This document shows positions 18,395-28,640 of a stretch of 64,000 bases of DNA, one piece after another; position 1 is the first letter of the stretch; every line of letters begins with the position of its first letter. The notes under the pieces were generated by a model that did no database searches, was not told where the DNA came from, and saw only the letters and a list, made by a program, of their open reading frames with translations. The position numbers were made by a program, and so were the translations under genes. The stretch is from CAVYXZ01 sp963772595 (GTDB lineage Bacteria; Chloroflexota; Anaerolineae; Aggregatilineales; Phototrophicaceae): assembly GCA_963772595.1 (NCBI GenBank), contig CAVYXZ010000007.1, forward strand, positions 1,550,001 through 1,614,000, read 5' to 3'.

Positions 18395-18568
18395 GACAGC
18401 GGTGAATGTACACGGTTCATTTCACTTGACTTCACCCCCGTTCGACGGTCCTTGAACGTCTCCTCGCCAATAACGGACAGGGGATTCAGGGCTGAGGTCA
18501 ATCGAAACAATGCGTAACGATGCTGCGGCTGTGAGCAGAAGCTTTCGACTCAGATTGCGGCTTTTTAT

Positions 18569-18583
18569 GTTACAGTAAGTAAC
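18569..18583. promoter_or_regulatory. Palindrome GTTAC-AGTAA-GTAAC upstream of the histidine kinase
   Basis: A 5-5-5 palindrome located about 65 bp before the kinase ATG, inside an AT-rich stretch within an otherwise GC-rich 254-bp gap. It could be an operator for the kinase/cyclase operon. Only symmetry and position support this. Confidence 0.25.
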
Positions 18584-18648
18584 AATGAACCCTGGTCGCA
18601 CAGCGTTGAAGGCTTGCCCTCAGGCACGAGGAACTATCGAGCAAATCC

Positions 18649-20228
18649 ATGATGGCGAACCTCCAACAACCGACAATGGATATTCTCAAGCTGCTGTCCG
18701 AAGTCTCGCAGCTTCTCACGTCGCTTGATCTCGAGACGGTCATGAAACGGGTCGTCGATATGATGTCCAATATGGTCGGGGCAGAACACGCCACCCTGTT
18801 TTTGCAGGACGATGGCGTTATAGATTGGGATCACATCTTCCTCACGCGCAATACTGAGCATGAACAATCGCGCGTGGTCATGCGTGCCATCCTGGACGAG
18901 GGCCTGGCGGGCTGGGTCACGCGCAACAAGCAGAGCGCCCTGATCGACGATACCGAGACCGATAAACGCTGGATCAAATTCCCCGACGATACCGATTCGC
19001 CGCGCTCGGTCCTTTGCGTGCCCTTTATGCAAGACGAGAACGTGCTGGCCGTCCTGACTCTGGCGCACCCGGAGCCGAATCACTTCACCGAGCAGCATCT
19101 CGAACTGGTGACGATTGTCGCCAATCAGGCCGCCGTCTCCATCCGCAACGCTCAGCTTTTCCACGAGACCAAAGCCCAGCAGCACCAGCTTGAGATCATT
19201 CTCCAGGCCCTGCCGGAGATTCTGCTGGTGGTGGACCTCAGCGGCTGTATTCTGCGCATCAACGACGGCGTGCAGCGTCTGCTGGGCGGCGACAAGCCGC
19301 TGGACCAGCAGGACATTCTCGGCCATCACCTGCAAGAATTCGTCGGCCAGGATCAACCCGGCGCACTGCTGGCCCCGGCGCAGAATTACATCGCCAAGCC
19401 GCCCGCCGCCGACCGGCCCTGGTCCTTCGAGGCGCGCAGACGATGCGCAGGGGCGCGATTATCAGGTGGTGCTGTCCAGATGGCACAATGCCGGAATCGC
19501 ACGCCGACGGCTACATTCTGCTGATGCACGACATTACCACCCTGCGCGATCTGTCGCGCTTCAAAGACGAGATGCTGCGGGTCGTCTCGCACGATCTGCG
19601 CAGCCCGGTGGCACTCATCATCAGCGCCCACGAAATGCTGAGCTTTGACCTGACCGACCTGGACGCCGATTCGCTGGTGCCGCGCTACCTGGAGATTATT
19701 CAGCAGTCCACCGAGCGGATGAGCGGGCTGCTCGACGATCTGCTGCGGGCCGATCCCTCGTCCAAAGAGCGGATCGACGGCGAGATCCTGATCCGCCGCG
19801 TGGTCGAGCGCGTCTGGCCGATGGCCGAACAAAAGCGGCAGACGCTGGACACTCGATTTGCGCTTCGACGACCCGGCGGTTCTGCTGGGCGACCCGATGC
19901 TGCTGGGCGAGGCGGTCGAAAATTACCTGACCAACGCCATCAAGTACACGCCCGATGGCGGCGACCATCAGCGTGCGATGCCTACGTCGAGGACCAGCGG
20001 CTCTATTATCTGGTGGAGGATAACGGCCCCGGCATCGCGCCAGAATACCAGGACCAGCTATTTGAGGCTTATTTTCGCTCGCCAGACAGCGCCAGCGCAA
20101 AGCAGAAGGGCTATGGCATTGGCCTGAGCCTGGTCAAGAGCATCGTCAGCCGGCACGGCGGCGAAGTGTGGATGGAAAGCAGCGGAGCAAAGGGCAGTCG
20201 TTTCGGTCTGTGGCTGCCATTGATCTAG
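18649..20228 (+). CDS. GAF-PAS sensor histidine kinase (frame-broken)
   Basis: A soluble sensor kinase. Residues 10-170 form a GAF domain (LETVMKRVVDMMSNMVGAEHATLFL...LVTIVANQAAVSIRNAQLF), then a PAS-like domain (ILQALPEILLVVDLSGCILRIND). The dimerisation/phosphoacceptor helix has the His in EMLRVVSHDLRSPVA. The ATPase has the N box ENYLTNAIKYTPDGG, G1 EDNGPGIAPEYQDQLFEAYFR and G2 GYGIGLSLVKSIVSRHGG. Frame breaks lie near 19436, 19490, 19850, 19965 and 19978. Removing one base at each gives continuous family sequence, for example YTPDGG-TISV-DAYVEDQ. No transmembrane helix is visible. The stop is followed after 3 bases by the cyclase gene, so the kinase probably feeds into that regulator. Confidence 0.82.
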
Positions 20229-20231
20229 CTC

Positions 20232-23200
20232 ATGGCCGGGATCGATCAGGAAATTGTCCGTTTGTACGCCGCGCTGGACGAACTCACCGCGCGCCGTTAC
20301 ACCTTCAGCGAAGAAACCTACTTCAGCTCACCGAAGCGATTCAGGACAAAATCCGGCGGCTGCAATCCGAAGTGCCCGACCAGCGAAGACGACGAAATCC
20401 GGCTGGTCACGGTCATGTTCGTGGACATCGTCAACTCGACTCACATGTCGCTAAGCCTGAGCGCGGACGACTGGAAGGCCACCGTCGGCACGGCGCATAA
20501 TCAGGTCGCCGGGCTGATCCACAAATACGGCGGCGTGGTCGGCCAGTACCTGGGCGATGGCCTGTTGTCCTTCTTCGGCAGCACCATCAGCCGCGACGAC
20601 GACGCGCTGCGGGCGGTCCACTGCGCGCTGGATATTCAGGCAGTGATCGCGCGCTACGGCGAGGAAATCTACGTCAAGCACGATCTGGTCTTCAACGTGC
20701 GCATCGGCATCAGCACCGGGCGGGCGGTGGTGGGCCTCTTCGGCAGTGCCGATAACCGCACCATGCTGGCCCTCGGCACGCCGACCAACCTGGCCGCGCG
20801 TCTGCAAAGCCAGGCCACCGCCGGGGAGACGCTGATCGACGCCCAGACCTACCGGCTCGTGCGCGATCAGTTCATCGTCGAGACGCACCCGGCCACCATT
20901 ATTCGCGGCTTCGAAGCGCCGGTGCAGTATTACTCCGTCCTGGGCCTGCGCGACCACCGCTCAACGCAGTTGACCACGCCCTACATCGCCTCCTTCGAGA
21001 CCGAATTCGTCGGGCGCGAAGCCGAGATGAACCAGATCACCGACATTCTGAACCATTCGCTGCGCGACCAGCAGTGGGCGACGGTCACGGTGGTCGGCGA
21101 GATCGGCCTGGGCAAGAGCCGCCTGCTGCAAGCCGTGCTGGATAACACGCGCAGTTCCGCCTTCGAGACGATGGTGATTGTCGGCCACTACCAGCGCCGT
21201 TCCAGCAGTCTACAGCCTGCTGCTGGACCTGCTGACGACCCACTGCAAGCTCAGCGAAGAGATGAGCCACCAGGAGATCGAGCAGCGCATCGTGGCCTAC
21301 ATGCGCGAAAGCTGGCCGCACGAGGAGGCCGAAGCGACGGCCCACGTCATGGGCTATATGGCCGGTCTCGGCTTCGCCGACAGCCCGCATCTGCGCAGTT
21401 TGCAGGAAGGCAAAAGTGAGCGCAGTCAGATGGCCCTTGCCACGATTTCGCACTGGTTCCGCGCCCAGGCCGAGGCCCGACCGCTGCTGCTGCTGGTCGA
21501 TAACCTGCACTGGCTGGATCATTCCTCGCTGCGCCTGCTGGAGTACCTGGCGCAGGACCTGGCGGCGCTGCCCGGTGCCTTGATCGCTGCCGCCCGGCCC
21601 ACCCTGCGCGAACATTACCCGCAGTACATGCAGAATCGGCGGAGCGCTATCAGGAGATCGAACTGGCGCGCCTGAGCAATGACAGCATCGACAGCATCAT
21701 CGAGTCGGTCTTCGAGCAGGTGGACGACGTGCCCGATTCGCTGCCGGACCTCATCCGCCAGCGCGCCGAGGGCAACCCGCTCTTTGTCGAAGAATTCGTC
21801 TACATGCTGATGGACAACGGCATTATCGAGCAGGATGCGCAGGAGCACTGGCGCATCAACCGCTTCCAATATTCGATGCGCAGTTCGGCCCTGCCGGATG
21901 GCCTGCTGGCGCTGCTGCAAACCCGGCTGGACGAGCTGCCGCCGACCGCTCGCCAGGTGATTCAGATCGCCGCCACCGCCGGGACCAGCTTCTGGCCTGC
22001 CGCGATGGTCGGGCTGGTCGATGAAGCCGAACTCAAGGGCGCGCTGGATACGCTGGAAGCACGCGGCATGATTCTGCCCCAGGTAGAGAGCGATTTCGAG
22101 AACCTCGCCGCTCACCGCTTCCGCCACACCCTGTACCGCGACGTGGTCTACTCCATGCTGACGCGCCAGCACCGCGCCCATTATCACCGCCATCTGGCCC
22201 GCTGGCTGGCCGAGCAAGTCGATGCCCACCCGGATTACCTGGACATCCTGGCCGAGCATTATCTGGCAGGCGGCCAGAACGCCGAATCGCTGCGCGCCTA
22301 TCACGTCGCCACGCTGGACCGTTTCCGGCGCGGCATGATGACCGAGACGCTGGCGATGATCGAAAAGGGGCTGAATGCCGCCCGCGATGTGCCGCGCGAG
22401 ATCGCCCTGCCCATCGTCAGCCATCTCTGGGTGATTCAGGCGCGCACCTTCAACGCGCTCAACCGCTTTGAGGAAGCCAGCGCCGCCAGCCAGACCGCGC
22501 TGATGCTGCTGGACGAACTGCCCGCTGACAGCATGTTCGACGAAAAAGCCACCGCCGCCCGCACGCTGGGCCATGCACAGGCCAGCCTGGGCCGCTACAG
22601 CGAGGCCTTCGACGCGCTCAACCGGGCCAACAGCCTGCTGCCGCGCGAGAATAAAGCCGAACACGCCGCCATCCTGCGCACCTTTGGCCGCCTGTTCCAG
22701 ATGCGCGGCCAGTTGAACGAGAGCCTGGCCTACCAGCAGGAAGCCTTCGCCAGCGCGCAGGAGAGTGGTGACGAGCGCGAGGTCAGCCGGGTGATGTCGC
22801 TGCTAGGCACGATTGCGCTGGATCGCGGCGATTTCGCCACCGCCCTGGCCTACTGCGAGCAGGTGCTCCAGCGCAACCAGCGCGAGGGCAACACCTACTA
22901 CCAGATCCTCGACATGCGCCAGTTGGTGCGCATCTATTACTCGCTCTTCGCCTACGACGACGCCCTGGCGATCTGCGAGGAGGCCGAGAGCTTGCAGGTG
23001 CGCATCCATTATCACGACCCGCTGCTGCAAGCCTTCCGCGCGCTGTGCTGGATCGAGTCAGGCGAGGTCGAGCAGGGGATGAGCCTGATCTCCACGCTGG
23101 TCCAGGCCGAATACCAGAACGCCGAGACCCGCAACAAAATCCGTCTGGCGATGCTGATGGCCCTGGCCGCCGTCGAGGACTACGCCGCCTGCTACCGGAA

Positions 23201-23558
23201 CAGCACCGCGCTGCTCCACAGCGGCATTGAGGACAATCAACTGCTTCATGGCCGCGCGCTGATCTGGCAGGGCATGGCGATGAACGCCCTGGCCTACCCG
23301 GAAGCCCGGCCCACCTTAGAAGCCGCGCTGGATAAAGAACTGACCTACGGCGGACGCTACGCCTGGCGCTGTTATTATGCCCTGGGCGCGGCCAGTGAGA
23401 GCGAGGACGAGCGCCTGACCTGGTACGGCATGGCGCTCAGCACCCTCCAGGCGACCGCCAGCAGCCTGCACACCCGGCCCCATCTCCAGGCCATCCTGCG
23501 CCAGAACACCCGGATGCAGTGGCTGCTCGATCAGGTCCCCGAAGCGCAGCAGGAATAA
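20232..23558 (+). CDS. Class III nucleotidyl cyclase / AAA ATPase / TPR regulator (frame-broken)
   Basis: A protein of about 1,100 residues. A short N-terminal helical region (ETYF..LTEAIQDKIRRLQSEVP) precedes a class III adenylyl/guanylyl cyclase domain with both metal aspartates (VTVMFVDIVNST and GQYLGDGLLSFFG) and RIGISTGRAVVGLFG. Next comes a STAND/AAA-type ATPase (P-loop VVGEIGLGKSRLLQ, Walker B LLLLVDNLHWLD). The long TPR-rich C-terminus (22000-23558) is typical of large cyclase regulators. Frame breaks near 20333, 20383, 21205 and 21630 split it; the first two compensate each other. The start ATG is 3 bases after the kinase stop. The last 86 bp recur at 24861 as a remnant copy. Confidence 0.85.
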
Positions 23559-23608
23559 GCTGCACGCGGTTTCAAAAAGTCCGTTTATAGCTTGTCTAAT
23601 TAATGTTT

Positions 23609-24640
23609 TTAAGTATGGATATGCGTCATAATCGTGTTTAGTTCGGAATTGTCGTTCAAATCCCAAATTCTTAGGTCCCCGTTTTCGTAGCCTGATAATA
23701 AAGCACTGTTTTCACTGACGAACGCGAGCGACAAAACAGGCGAGGGATTCCCATAGAAAACATGAAGCAATCCTGATGAGTGAAGATCATAGAGTCCGAT
23801 CGTTCCATCATCAAAGCCAACAGCGAGACGGTTGCTGTTGATAGCTAACAAAGATGTCGGAATTTTATGGCGTTCCTCGATCCGCGATATTTCTGTTTTC
23901 TGACTTATATCCAAAATCCTTATTGTTCCGTCAGCAATGCCCAGGATAACCTCATCTGAACTAACAGCAAAAGCTAAACTTGTGATCAATTCGTTACCTG
24001 TGAAAAATGATTCGTCGTACTCAAGGCTTGTTGAATCCCATAACTTCACCGTCGCATCTGTTGAAGCTACAGCCAGAAATCTGGAATCAGGGGAAAAGCG
24101 CATAGTCCAGATATGAGGAATTGAACAGCAGGATGACCTATGATCACTATTCATAAAAACGATATTATTCGGATCAAACGCCAGTTCATTTTTGGGGCCA
24201 AGTACCGTAATGACATTTCCCATACCACCCTTCGCTAAGTATTGCCCATGTGGAGAAATTGCAAGCGACCATATGAAATCCTCGTAATCTCCCTCACTCG
24301 GATATTCTGCTACGACAGATTTGCTTACGGTATCAAAGAAGATCAAGGTTCCATCGAAAAAGGCGGCAACCGCAAGAGTGGAATGGGGCACAAATTCGAC
24401 TCCGGCTAGACCCCTGTTACCATCATGAACGAGTTCAGCACTCGTTTGTTCCTTAAGATCATAAAGCCAAATAATGCCCTCCAAAGTGCCGACAATTGCC
24501 AACTCATTATCATAGTCAATACTAATAATGGCTGCATCAAAGTCAGCCTTCTGCTCTGATCTAAACTCGCTTTGACCAAAAAACGATACTGCAAATGTCA
24601 GAGCCGCCAAATAAAAGACACAGATAAATGCAACTCTCAT
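23609..24640 (-). CDS. WD40-repeat protein with N-terminal signal/anchor
   Basis: 343 residues. A hydrophobic leader (MRVAFICVFYLAALTFAVSFFG) is followed by a beta-propeller of about six or seven WD40-type blades, for example IWTMRFSPDSRFLAVASTDATVKLWDS and VLSLAFVSENSALLSGYENGDLRIWD. Such propellers are binding scaffolds; no catalytic residues are seen. The gene is clearly AT-richer than its neighbours, lies on the opposite strand, and sits between the true 3-prime end of the cyclase gene and a second copy of that end (24861-24946). It looks like inserted DNA, or a remnant left when a second cyclase gene was replaced. Confidence 0.8.
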   Translation of the reverse strand: MRVAFICVFYLAALTFAVSFFGQSEFRSEQKADFDAAIISIDYDNELAIVGTLEGIIWLYDLKEQTSAELVHDGNRGLAGVEFVPHSTLAVAAFFDGTLIFFDTVSKSVVAEYPSEGDYEDFIWSLAISPHGQYLAKGGMGNVITVLGPKNELAFDPNNIVFMNSDHRSSCCSIPHIWTMRFSPDSRFLAVASTDATVKLWDSTSLEYDESFFTGNELITSLAFAVSSDEVILGIADGTIRILDISQKTEISRIEERHKIPTSLLAINSNRLAVGFDDGTIGLYDLHSSGLLHVFYGNPSPVLSLAFVSENSALLSGYENGDLRIWDLNDNSELNTIMTHIHT

Positions 24641-24817
24641 TTTTGCCTTCTCAGATAGCCCCTCGGAGACTGTAATTTGAGGCTATAGTCTTCGCGTTAC
24701 TTCGAATTGTCAAGCAAAGACTGCTGGTTGTTCGGGCAACCCAGGCAAGCTTGGGCAGTTTTCGAATGCAGACAATCCTCGCCTTCTGGCACGCTACACC
24801 ACGTTTCACCAGCCACC

Positions 24818-24859
24818 TGGCCCTAGCTGACCCTAGCCGAAAGCGCGCGGAACAGGCAG
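24818..24859 (+). repeat. 42-bp direct repeat, copy A
   Basis: This 42-bp segment (beginning TGGCCCTAGCTGACCCTAGC) recurs at 27029-27070 with three or four mismatches near the 3-prime end. It contains an internal CCCTAGC duplication. Copies A and B are on the same strand and bracket the GT39-like gene. Confidence 0.75.
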
Positions 24860-24860
24860 C

Positions 24861-24946
24861 CTCCAGGCCAGCCTGCGCCAGAACGCCCGGATGCTGGGGC
24901 TGCTCGATCAGATCCCCGAAGCCCAGCAGGAATAAGCCGCACGGCA
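24861..24946 (+). repeat. Second copy of the cyclase gene 3-prime end (remnant)
   Basis: 86 bp that match 23484-23569 at most positions (my alignment by eye gives around ten mismatches), including the coding end LLDQ.PEAQQE, the TAA stop and about 12 bp beyond it. It is a truncated duplicate of the cyclase gene tail, separated from the original by the WD40 gene. The remaining part of 24641-24817 is AT-rich without recognisable features. Confidence 0.75.
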
Positions 24947-24991
24947 TTGCAGTTGATCGGAAAAATGGCTGTTTCCAAGTAAACTGGACGT

Positions 24992-27013
24992 ATGGAAGGC
25001 TCAGACACCCGCCTGACCAGGCTCAGACCCGGTCGCCCGATCTCGGTTCGCGCTGCTGCGTGGCTGGCCGTTTTCTGGATGTGCGTTGCTGCGGTCGGCT
25101 TCTGGCCGGGGGAGCGTCCCTTGTGGCCGCCCGTGCTGGCGGGTCTGGCTGGCGCTGGCTTCCTGGTCCTCGCCCTGCGCGGCAGATCGGAGACGCCGCT
25201 TTTCGGCCCGGCCCTTCACCCCGTGAGTACGCAGCGCCGCATCCGCTGGCTGCCCGTCGGCCTGGGCCTGATCTGCCTGACTCTCGTGATGCTGCGCGGC
25301 GGCTCCTCTGTATTCTGGATGCAGTTTTTCCTGCTGACCCCCATCTACGTCCAGGCCACATTGCTCTTTGCCGGGATCAGCCTGCTGGTCGTGGGCCTCG
25401 GCGGCTTGCGCTGGCGCGATGTGCTCCGGCTGCGGCCTTTGCTCGTGAGCCACCGCCGCGAACTGATCCTGGTCATGACGATTATGGGCCTGGCCCTGGC
25501 GGTACGCGCTTATCAGATCGAAGCGGTGCGGATCCAGATGGACGAAGGACCTTTCATTTCCGCCATCTTGAAAATGCGCAGCGACCCAACGGTGCCACTG
25601 ACAGCCCTGATGCACCCGATTGCCTCCTCAACCCGGCTCTTCCCCTTCACGCAGATGCTCTTTACTGATCTCTTTGGCTCGACCATTGCAGTCTTCCGGC
25701 TGGCGGGCGTGATGTACGGCGTCTTCACTGTCGGCGCGACCTACGGCCTGACTCGCCAGTTGATCGACCGGCGCACGGCCATTATCGCGGCACTGCTGCT
25801 GGCGACCTTCCCGCCCCACATTCACATGAGCCGCATCGGCATCTACAACATCGCCGATCCACTCTTTGGGGTGTCGGCGCTCTACTTTTTTGCGCGCGCT
25901 GTCCGAAGCCAGCGGCGGCTGGATTACGTCCTGGCCGGGGCTGCGCTGGGGATGCTGCCTTATTTCTACGAAGCAGGTGAGCTGCTTTTCCCGCTGCTGC
26001 TGCTGGCCTGGGGCCTCTGGTTGCGCTTCAGCAAAGGCCCATCCCCCAGCCGGCGCGGTCTGGCTGCTCTGCTGGCGACCGCCGTACCCATCGCCCTGCC
26101 CGTTTATTACAGCCTCGTCAGCTTTCAACTGCCGCTGTTCACCCGGCTGGATGCGACCCATGCCAGCACAAACCACATTCTGACGCTCCTGATCGCGCCC
26201 GACGGCTTCGCACAGCTGCTTTCGCTTTTCAAAAACAGCATCCTCCCGCCATTTTTGCATTACGTTCACACGCCGGACCCCAGCTGGTTCTACGGAGGCC
26301 AGACAGCGCTGGTGCTGCCCATCTTGGTCCCGCTGCTGCTGCTGGGCATCGTTTTTGCCCTGTGGCGACTCCAGTGCGGCGGCGTACTGCTGATTCTCTG
26401 GCTGCTGCTGACAGCGTTAGGCAACGGTCTGCTGGACATCAATAACTGGACGCCGCGTTTCGTCGTCGCCATGCCGGCCCTGGCGATGCTGATGGCGCTG
26501 GGTCTGCGCTGCGGCCTGCCGCTGCTGCTGAGACGTCCCCACCGCCAGCTTGTCTACAGCCTGGCGCTGCTGATCTGCGTCGTGCAGGTGGGCTACTATT
26601 TCGGCCTGCATCTGCCCTACTACCAGGAGCAGATTGTCTTGCTGCGGCGGCATTATGACGTGGTCTTTCGCACCCTGGCCCTGCCCGAAAATACGGATGC
26701 GATCTTCCTCTATGATGACAAGCTGCAAATCCCAGAGGTCTTTGCCTATGAGCTTTTAGAATTCCTGGGCGACAGCCATCCATTTCAAACCATGCCCGCA
26801 GCCTCGTTTGTTCCTGAGTCCCTGGATCATGACAAACACTATGTCATCTTTGTCGATCCTCAAGACGACGCTACGCTGGCGCGGATGGAGGCCGTCTGGG
26901 ATATGGATGGGCCTCATTTCGACAGCCCGAACGTACCGGTCAGCGATCAGTATGCTGCCTACCGGGTCAGCCCCTCACTGTGGCGCAAGGCGGTCGAAAC
27001 ACCGGACTCCTGA
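24992..27013 (+). CDS. GT39/ArnT-PMT-like membrane glycosyltransferase
   Basis: 673 residues with about twelve hydrophobic segments, the fold of the GT-C superfamily (protein mannosyltransferase/ArnT-like), which moves sugars from lipid carriers on the outer face of the membrane. The first periplasmic loop has the acidic catalytic pair in IQMDEGPFISAIL (near residue 182), then ALMHPIASSTRLFPFTQML. LLATFPPHIHMSRIGIYNI follows, typical of the YLxxxSRxA-like region of these enzymes. The C-terminal 110 residues are a soluble extracellular tail. The start ATG at 24992 gives an N-terminal basic stretch before TM1. The gene is bracketed by 42-bp direct repeats. Confidence 0.75.
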   Translation: MEGSDTRLTRLRPGRPISVRAAAWLAVFWMCVAAVGFWPGERPLWPPVLAGLAGAGFLVLALRGRSETPLFGPALHPVSTQRRIRWLPVGLGLICLTLVMLRGGSSVFWMQFFLLTPIYVQATLLFAGISLLVVGLGGLRWRDVLRLRPLLVSHRRELILVMTIMGLALAVRAYQIEAVRIQMDEGPFISAILKMRSDPTVPLTALMHPIASSTRLFPFTQMLFTDLFGSTIAVFRLAGVMYGVFTVGATYGLTRQLIDRRTAIIAALLLATFPPHIHMSRIGIYNIADPLFGVSALYFFARAVRSQRRLDYVLAGAALGMLPYFYEAGELLFPLLLLAWGLWLRFSKGPSPSRRGLAALLATAVPIALPVYYSLVSFQLPLFTRLDATHASTNHILTLLIAPDGFAQLLSLFKNSILPPFLHYVHTPDPSWFYGGQTALVLPILVPLLLLGIVFALWRLQCGGVLLILWLLLTALGNGLLDINNWTPRFVVAMPALAMLMALGLRCGLPLLLRRPHRQLVYSLALLICVVQVGYYFGLHLPYYQEQIVLLRRHYDVVFRTLALPENTDAIFLYDDKLQIPEVFAYELLEFLGDSHPFQTMPAASFVPESLDHDKHYVIFVDPQDDATLARMEAVWDMDGPHFDSPNVPVSDQYAAYRVSPSLWRKAVETPDS

Positions 27014-27028
27014 CCGGCGGGCTTGATG

Positions 27029-27070
27029 TGGCCCTAGCTGACCCTAGCCGAAAGCGCGCCGGGCAGGCAG
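27029..27070 (+). repeat. 42-bp direct repeat, copy B
   Basis: Partner of 24818-24859, located 15 bp after the GT39 stop codon and 38 bp before the MFS start. The two copies differ only around the middle of the 3-prime half (CGCGGAAC against CGCCGGGC). Confidence 0.75.
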
Positions 27071-27107
27071 AATCAGAGGCTAAATTGATTGCACCGACAG
27101 GTTCCCC

Positions 27108-28409
27108 ATGACCCCTATTGCCGACATGACGCCGGCTGCCCGCGAGGGCATCTACCGCCGCAATTTCTTTATCTTTCTGGCCGATAACATCCTGTTCAGC
27201 GTGGCGATGGCGCTCATTGGCAGCAGCACCGTCATCCCCGATTTCGTCCGCCACCTGACCGATTCGGAGATCCTCATCGGCCTGTCCGGCAATCTGTTTC
27301 AGGTCGCCTGGGCGGTGCCGCAGCTGCTGATCGCGCGCCACATCATCCGCCACGAACACAAGAAATGGTGGTTCGTCGGGCCGAACATCCCGGTGCGCTT
27401 CGTGATTCTCATCTTCGGCGGCATCATCGTCTGGCTGGGCACGGAACAGCCCGGCCTCATTCTGGCGGCCTTCTTCATCTGCTACGGCATCGCGGGCCTG
27501 GGCGATGGGCTGGTCGGCGTGCCCTGGGCGGACCTCATCGGCACCAGCCTGGACAGCCGCTGGCGCGCGCGTATGTTCGGCTGGACCATCGCCATTACCG
27601 GCGTACTGCTGCTGCTGGTCGCCCCGCTGATCGGTCAGGTGCTGGGCGCGAATGGCCCCGGTTTCCCCAATAATTACGCCGTGCTTTTTATCGCTGCCGG
27701 GCTGTGCTTCGCCCTGTCGATCCTGCCGAATCTCTTCATACACGAACTGCCGGGCGGCAAGGCGGTGGCGAAGACCCCGCCCTTCCGCGAGTTCATCCCG
27801 GACCTGGGGCGTGTGCTGCGCAGCGACGTTCCCTACCGGGCGATGGTGATGACGCGCGTGCTGGTGGCCCTGTTTGCGATGGCGCAGCCCTTCTACATCG
27901 GCTATGCCACCGTTACGCTGGGCCTGTCGAGCGAGGTCGCCGTGCCGACTCTGCTGGCCTTGCAGACGGTCGGCAGTGTCTGCGGCGCGCTGCTGTATAC
28001 CTGGCTGGGCGCGCGCAATAACCTGATGTACATGCGGCTGGCGCTGCTGGCCTGCGCGCTGCTGCCGCTCAGTGCCCTGCTGGCCGGGACCTTCGGCCCG
28101 CTGCCGCTCTACTTCGGCTTCCTGATGTCCGGGATCGCGCTGAGCAATCTGCTGATGGCCTTCCAGAACTGGGTCGTAACCTATGCCTCGCCGGATCAGC
28201 GCCCGATCTACGCCGGGCTGTTCAACACCGTCGTGGCCGCCGTCTCGATGCTGTCACCCATCCTCGCCGGGACCATCGCCCAGGAGGTCAACTTCGAGAC
28301 GCTTTTCGTCATCGCCTTTGTGATGGCCCTGGCCGCGCTCTACGTCACCCTGCGCTACATTCGCAATGAGTACCCGGTCTTTACGCCGGAGGCCGTGCCT
28401 GCGGGGTAG
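27108..28409 (+). CDS. Major facilitator superfamily transporter
   Basis: 433 residues, twelve predicted membrane helices. The N-terminus has the Asp/Arg elements of the family in diverged form (NFFIFLADNILFSVAMALIGSSTVIPDFVRHL); the central loop is SLDSRWRARMFGWTIAITG and IHELPGGKAVAKTPPFREFIPDLGRVLR. The substrate cannot be told; this subgroup is often annotated only as MFS. The ATG follows a weak purine stretch. The GGCTAAATTG decamer lies about 20 bp upstream. It converges with the sugar-kinase operon across a repeat-rich gap. Confidence 0.8.
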   Translation: MTPIADMTPAAREGIYRRNFFIFLADNILFSVAMALIGSSTVIPDFVRHLTDSEILIGLSGNLFQVAWAVPQLLIARHIIRHEHKKWWFVGPNIPVRFVILIFGGIIVWLGTEQPGLILAAFFICYGIAGLGDGLVGVPWADLIGTSLDSRWRARMFGWTIAITGVLLLLVAPLIGQVLGANGPGFPNNYAVLFIAAGLCFALSILPNLFIHELPGGKAVAKTPPFREFIPDLGRVLRSDVPYRAMVMTRVLVALFAMAQPFYIGYATVTLGLSSEVAVPTLLALQTVGSVCGALLYTWLGARNNLMYMRLALLACALLPLSALLAGTFGPLPLYFGFLMSGIALSNLLMAFQNWVVTYASPDQRPIYAGLFNTVVAAVSMLSPILAGTIAQEVNFETLFVIAFVMALAALYVTLRYIRNEYPVFTPEAVPAG

Positions 28410-28423
28410 CAGGGAAGCGGGCC

Positions 28424-28640
28424 AGCAATTCAGCAATTCAGCCTTGTAGCGACATAGCTGTTTAGCAAATTAGCGGCATTGTGGTTACTTGGCAGATTAG
28501 CAAGCGGATTGCGGCTTATTTTGAATGCAAAAGGCAAACGAGCCGACCAGCCGAATTACCGACAGGCTAACTGGCTATCCAGCTAACAAGCTCTTTGGCT
28601 GACATGCTGAAGGGCTGACCCGCTGACTGGCTAACTCGCT
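28424..28640. repeat. Degenerate array of TTAGC/GCTAA-type words between convergent genes
   Basis: The left half (28424-28510) repeatedly carries TTAGC, TCAGC or ATAGC. The right half (28553-28640) carries about ten units of GCTAAC, GCTGAC or GCTAAT spaced 7-10 bases apart. The two halves are thus rough reverse complements and could fold into a long imperfect hairpin. It lies between the ends of the convergent MFS and kinase genes. No fixed period or identical unit exists. Confidence 0.55.

Noticed and set aside
14998..23558. Programmed frameshifting as the reason for the breaks
   Set aside because: No common slippery heptamer, stop codon context or downstream structure is shared; breaks fall at different places even among the three M42 paralogues.
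24651..24947. Minus-strand ORF of 98 codons in the repeat region
   Set aside because: It only translates the reverse of the duplicated cyclase end and the 42-bp repeat; similar strings appear in the shadow ORFs at 23316 and 26967 for the same reason.
28424..28640. CRISPR-like array
   Set aside because: Short words recur but there is no fixed repeat length, no identical unit and no spacers; no cas genes are near.
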